Assembly (NCBI RefSeq): GCF_024105665.1
Contig: NZ_JAAAMK010000003.1
Coordinates: 62,001 to 126,000 of the forward strand
Source: Aliihoeflea aestuarii
GTDB taxonomy: Bacteria; Pseudomonadota; Alphaproteobacteria; Rhizobiales; Rhizobiaceae
Direction: 5' to 3'
Length of the DNA: 64,000 nt
Below, piece by piece: positions 63,211 through 64,000 of the stretch (the first letter of the stretch is position 1; each line of letters opens with the position of its first letter). A model generated the notes under the pieces. That model was not told the origin of the DNA, did not search any database, and was given only the letters and a program-made list of their open reading frames with translations. Position numbers and translations under genes: made by a program.

Positions 63211-64000
63211 CAGCCGTCGGCCGGCAAACGCACGACGAAGCGCGCGCCACGGATATCGCCGGGCTTGCCGCCGGGGATGTTGTCTGCGGTGATCGTCCCG
63301 CCATGGGCCTCGACGATCTGGCGGCTGATCGACAGGCCAAGCCCGGAATTCTGCCCGAACGCCTCAGATGCGGGCCGGTCGGTATAGAAGCGCTCGAAGA
63401 TGCGGTCGATATTGTCGATGCGGATGCCCGGTCCGTTGTCTTCGACGGTCACGAGAACGGAACGCTGCGTGCGGGCCAGCGTCACCAGAACACGGCCGCC
63501 GGCGTCCGGAACGAACGAACGGGCATTTTCCACCAGATTGGTGATGACCTGGCCGAGCCGCAGATCGTGCCCCGTCACGAAGAAGCCCTTGTGCTGTTGC
63601 TGCGGAGCCTTCTCGACCTTGAACTCGACCGCGACCTTCTTGTCGATGTTGCGGCCGTGATCGGCCAGCAGCCGCGTCAGATCGCCGACGAGCTTTTCGA
63701 CGTCAATGCGCTCGGCATCGTCGCGCGCAAGCTCCGCATCGAGGCGCGAGGCGTCGGAAATATCGGTGATCAGCCGGTCGAGGCGACGCACATCGTGCTG
63801 GATGACCTCCATCAGCCGCGCCCGCGAGGTTTCGTTCTTCGCCAAAGGCAGGGTCTCGACCGCGCTTCTGAGCGAGGTCAGCGGGTTCTTCAATTCGTGA
63901 CTGACATCGGCCGCGAAGCTCTCGATCGCCTCGATGCGCGCGTAGAGCGCGTTGGTCATGTCGCGCAGCGCCACCGACAGATTGCCGATCTCGTCCTGCC
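63210..64000 (-). CDS. chvG: ChvG/ExoS sensor histidine kinase, C-terminal part (partial)
   Basis: About 262 C-terminal residues are visible; the start lies beyond base 64000. The end of a HAMP domain (QDEIGNLSVALRDM) leads to the H-box FAADVSHELKNPLTSLRSA with the phospho-acceptor His. The ATPase domain follows (N-box GQVITNLVENARSFV, G1 VEDNGPGI, G2 NSGLGLSISRQIVEAHGG). Gene order with hprK-manX-ptsH-ahcY identifies it as ChvG/ExoS, the acid- and envelope-stress sensor that controls ChvI. chvI is expected just outside the window. Confidence 0.92.
   Translation of the reverse strand, partial: QDEIGNLSVALRDMTNALYARIEAIESFAADVSHELKNPLTSLRSAVETLPLAKNETSRARLMEVIQHDVRRLDRLITDISDASRLDAELARDDAERIDVEKLVGDLTRLLADHGRNIDKKVAVEFKVEKAPQQQHKGFFVTGHDLRLGQVITNLVENARSFVPDAGGRVLVTLARTQRSVLVTVEDNGPGIRIDNIDRIFERFYTDRPASEAFGQNSGLGLSISRQIVEAHGGTITADNIPGGKPGDIRGARFVVRLPADG

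Overview
The window is a GC-rich (roughly 60-65%, by eye) stretch of an alphaproteobacterial chromosome, almost certainly from the Hyphomicrobiales (Rhizobiales). The evidence is conserved gene order more than any one gene: chvG-hprK-manX-ptsH-ahcY-divL-tsaE/amgK-murU-addB-addA at the right end, a rhizobial-type glycerol operon (glpD-STPQUV), an lpiA/acvB pair for lysyl-phosphatidylglycerol, and two RIME-like intergenic palindromic elements. I see no insertion sequence, prophage, CRISPR array or rRNA. One tRNA is present, tRNA-Leu(CAG).

Layout. 1-875 (-): the 5' part of a class I ribonucleotide reductase alpha gene behind a cobalamin riboswitch. 1209-3742 (+): a Wzx-like flippase and a BioF2/FemAB-like acyltransferase. 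3780-10596: a ribitol locus made of rbtK, rbtD and a CUT2-type ABC transporter on (-), with a divergent LacI-family regulator on (+) and paired palindromes between them. 10604-17154 (-): acvB, an EmrAB-like efflux pair and mprF/lpiA, an apparent four-gene membrane-lipid operon. 17402-25154 (+): the glycerol-3-phosphate dehydrogenase and glycerol ABC transporter operon. 25422-33253 (-): tRNA-Leu, then dapB with an MsbA-type exporter, glk, mepA, a YeeZ-like SDR, queG and a GST. 33454-35557: uppP (+) converging on phaZ (-).

35752-42920 is the least explained part. A (+) run (zinc-type alcohol dehydrogenase, degenerate PTPS/QueD-like protein, GT4 glycosyltransferase, SAM methyltransferase) converges across a RIME element on a (-) run (CDP-alcohol phosphatidyltransferase, FkbM methyltransferase, LtaS-like sulfatase-fold protein, RibD-C reductase). 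Pterin-type folds sit with sugar-, methyl- and lipid-head-group enzymes, so this is the best candidate for an undescribed pathway.

43051-48685: sulfur metabolism. A cytochrome b561 (+) converges on a SoxY-SoxZ fusion, a TsuA/YedE-type transporter, flavocytochrome c sulfide dehydrogenase (fccB, fccA) and a ferredoxin-reductase-like flavoprotein, all on (-). 48765-57602 (-): recombination (addA, addB) and cell-wall sugar recycling (murU, tsaE-amgK fusion). 57608-64000 (-): a DivL-type pseudo-kinase with Tyr at the phospho-acceptor site, ahcY with a palindromic operator, HPr, EIIA-Man and a short HprK of the incomplete regulatory PTS, and the C-terminal part of the ChvG/ExoS sensor kinase, which runs off the window.
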